Assembly (NCBI GenBank): GCA_903928745.1
Contig: CAIYRR010000069.1
Span: forward strand, 1 to 42,867
Length of the DNA stretch: 42,867 nt
Direction of reading: 5' to 3'
Source: an uncultured Actinomycetes bacterium
GTDB lineage: Bacteria > Actinomycetota > Actinomycetes > Nanopelagicales > Nanopelagicaceae
The notes under the pieces are model-generated. The model made no database searches, was not told the DNA's origin, and saw nothing but the letters and a program-made list of their open reading frames with translations. The translations under genes were made by a program, and so were the position numbers. Positions 42,766 to 42,867 of this stretch are shown piece by piece. Each line of letters starts with the position of its first letter. Positions within the stretch are counted from its first letter, which is position 1.

Positions 42766-42867
42766 ATGAACATGGGCCCAATCACCGACTTCTGGACCAG
42801 TTGGCAATTCGCCCCCGCAATCACCATTCCTTTATTGATCGCCGAATATCTCTACCTTCGAGGGACG
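42766..42867 (+). CDS. ctaG: Probable cytochrome c oxidase assembly factor CtaG (partial, N-terminus)
   Basis: Only 34 codons are present before the right edge. The peptide (MNMGPITDFWTSWQF then a hydrophobic segment ending EYLYLRG) resembles the start of caa3_CtaG membrane proteins, which have a first helix ending in YLRG or similar. CtaG helps insert copper into oxidase subunits, which fits the divergent position next to the cassette. The call rests on a short N-terminus and context. No Shine-Dalgarno is visible; a TACTCT element 8 nt upstream suggests leaderless initiation. A second ATG two codons in is an alternative start. Confidence 0.6.
   Translation, partial: MNMGPITDFWTSWQFAPAITIPLLIAEYLYLRGT

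Overview
The window reads as chromosomal DNA of a small-genome, moderate-GC actinobacterium. The gene order hpt-ftsH-folE-folP-folB-folK-(...)-coaX-lysS-(...)-clpC is the classic actinobacterial arrangement. The separate ClpC, the short GNAT-type ArgA, MetZ, the FtsH type and the DUF2156 membrane protein fit as well. The very tight packing (ATGA overlaps, convergent genes sharing stop codons, almost no intergenic DNA) suggests a streamlined planktonic lineage such as freshwater acI / Nanopelagicales. That placement is inference, because no rRNA gene is present. No tRNA, rRNA, CRISPR array, insertion sequence or prophage was seen, and no gap without a gene exceeds about 215 bp.

Layout. 1-4747 (minus): oligopeptide ABC transporter oppA-oppB-oppC-oppD-oppF (oppF cut by the window edge), with a strong hairpin after oppA and murQ upstream (4890-5816). 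5895-6452 (plus): small membrane protein. 6449-8950 (minus): clpC. 9080-21363 (minus): a nearly gapless 13-gene run in transcription order nlpC/p60, tilS, hpt, ftsH, folE, folP, folB, folK, nadB, nadC, coaX, lysS, argA, covering cofactor synthesis plus housekeeping. 21434-23145 (minus): two-gene ABC-2 exporter. 23168-24385 (plus): metZ. 24382-25275 (minus): ctaB. 25365-26921 (plus): an acidic-tailed anchored protein and a secreted beta-propeller. 26918-28490 (minus): PBP4-type carboxypeptidase and a 4-TM protein. 28554-29192 (plus): SpoU methyltransferase. 29155-30114 (minus): TPR protein. 30176-31870 (plus): DUF2156 / MprF-like membrane protein. 31903-32148 (minus): small secreted Lys/Ala-rich protein. 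32363-33550 (plus): NiCoT nickel permease. 33525-34436 (minus): EamA transporter.

34483-42560 (minus) is the most striking part. It holds two tandem copies of a four-gene terminal oxidase cassette, each in the order cupredoxin-like protein, ctaC (subunit II), ctaD (subunit I), ctaE (subunit III), and each ending in a hairpin terminator. The start of a probable ctaG assembly factor diverges at the right edge, and ctaB (heme O synthase) lies 9 kb away. Both ctaD copies carry Leu where A-type oxidases have the K-channel Lys. Both cupredoxin-like proteins carry a CuA-like Cys pair without the usual His.

Other points of interest are a Nur-like palindrome before the nickel permease, a recurrent TANNNT-N6-8-start arrangement that looks like leaderless transcription, and a terminator whose loop appears to carry the -10 element of the next gene.
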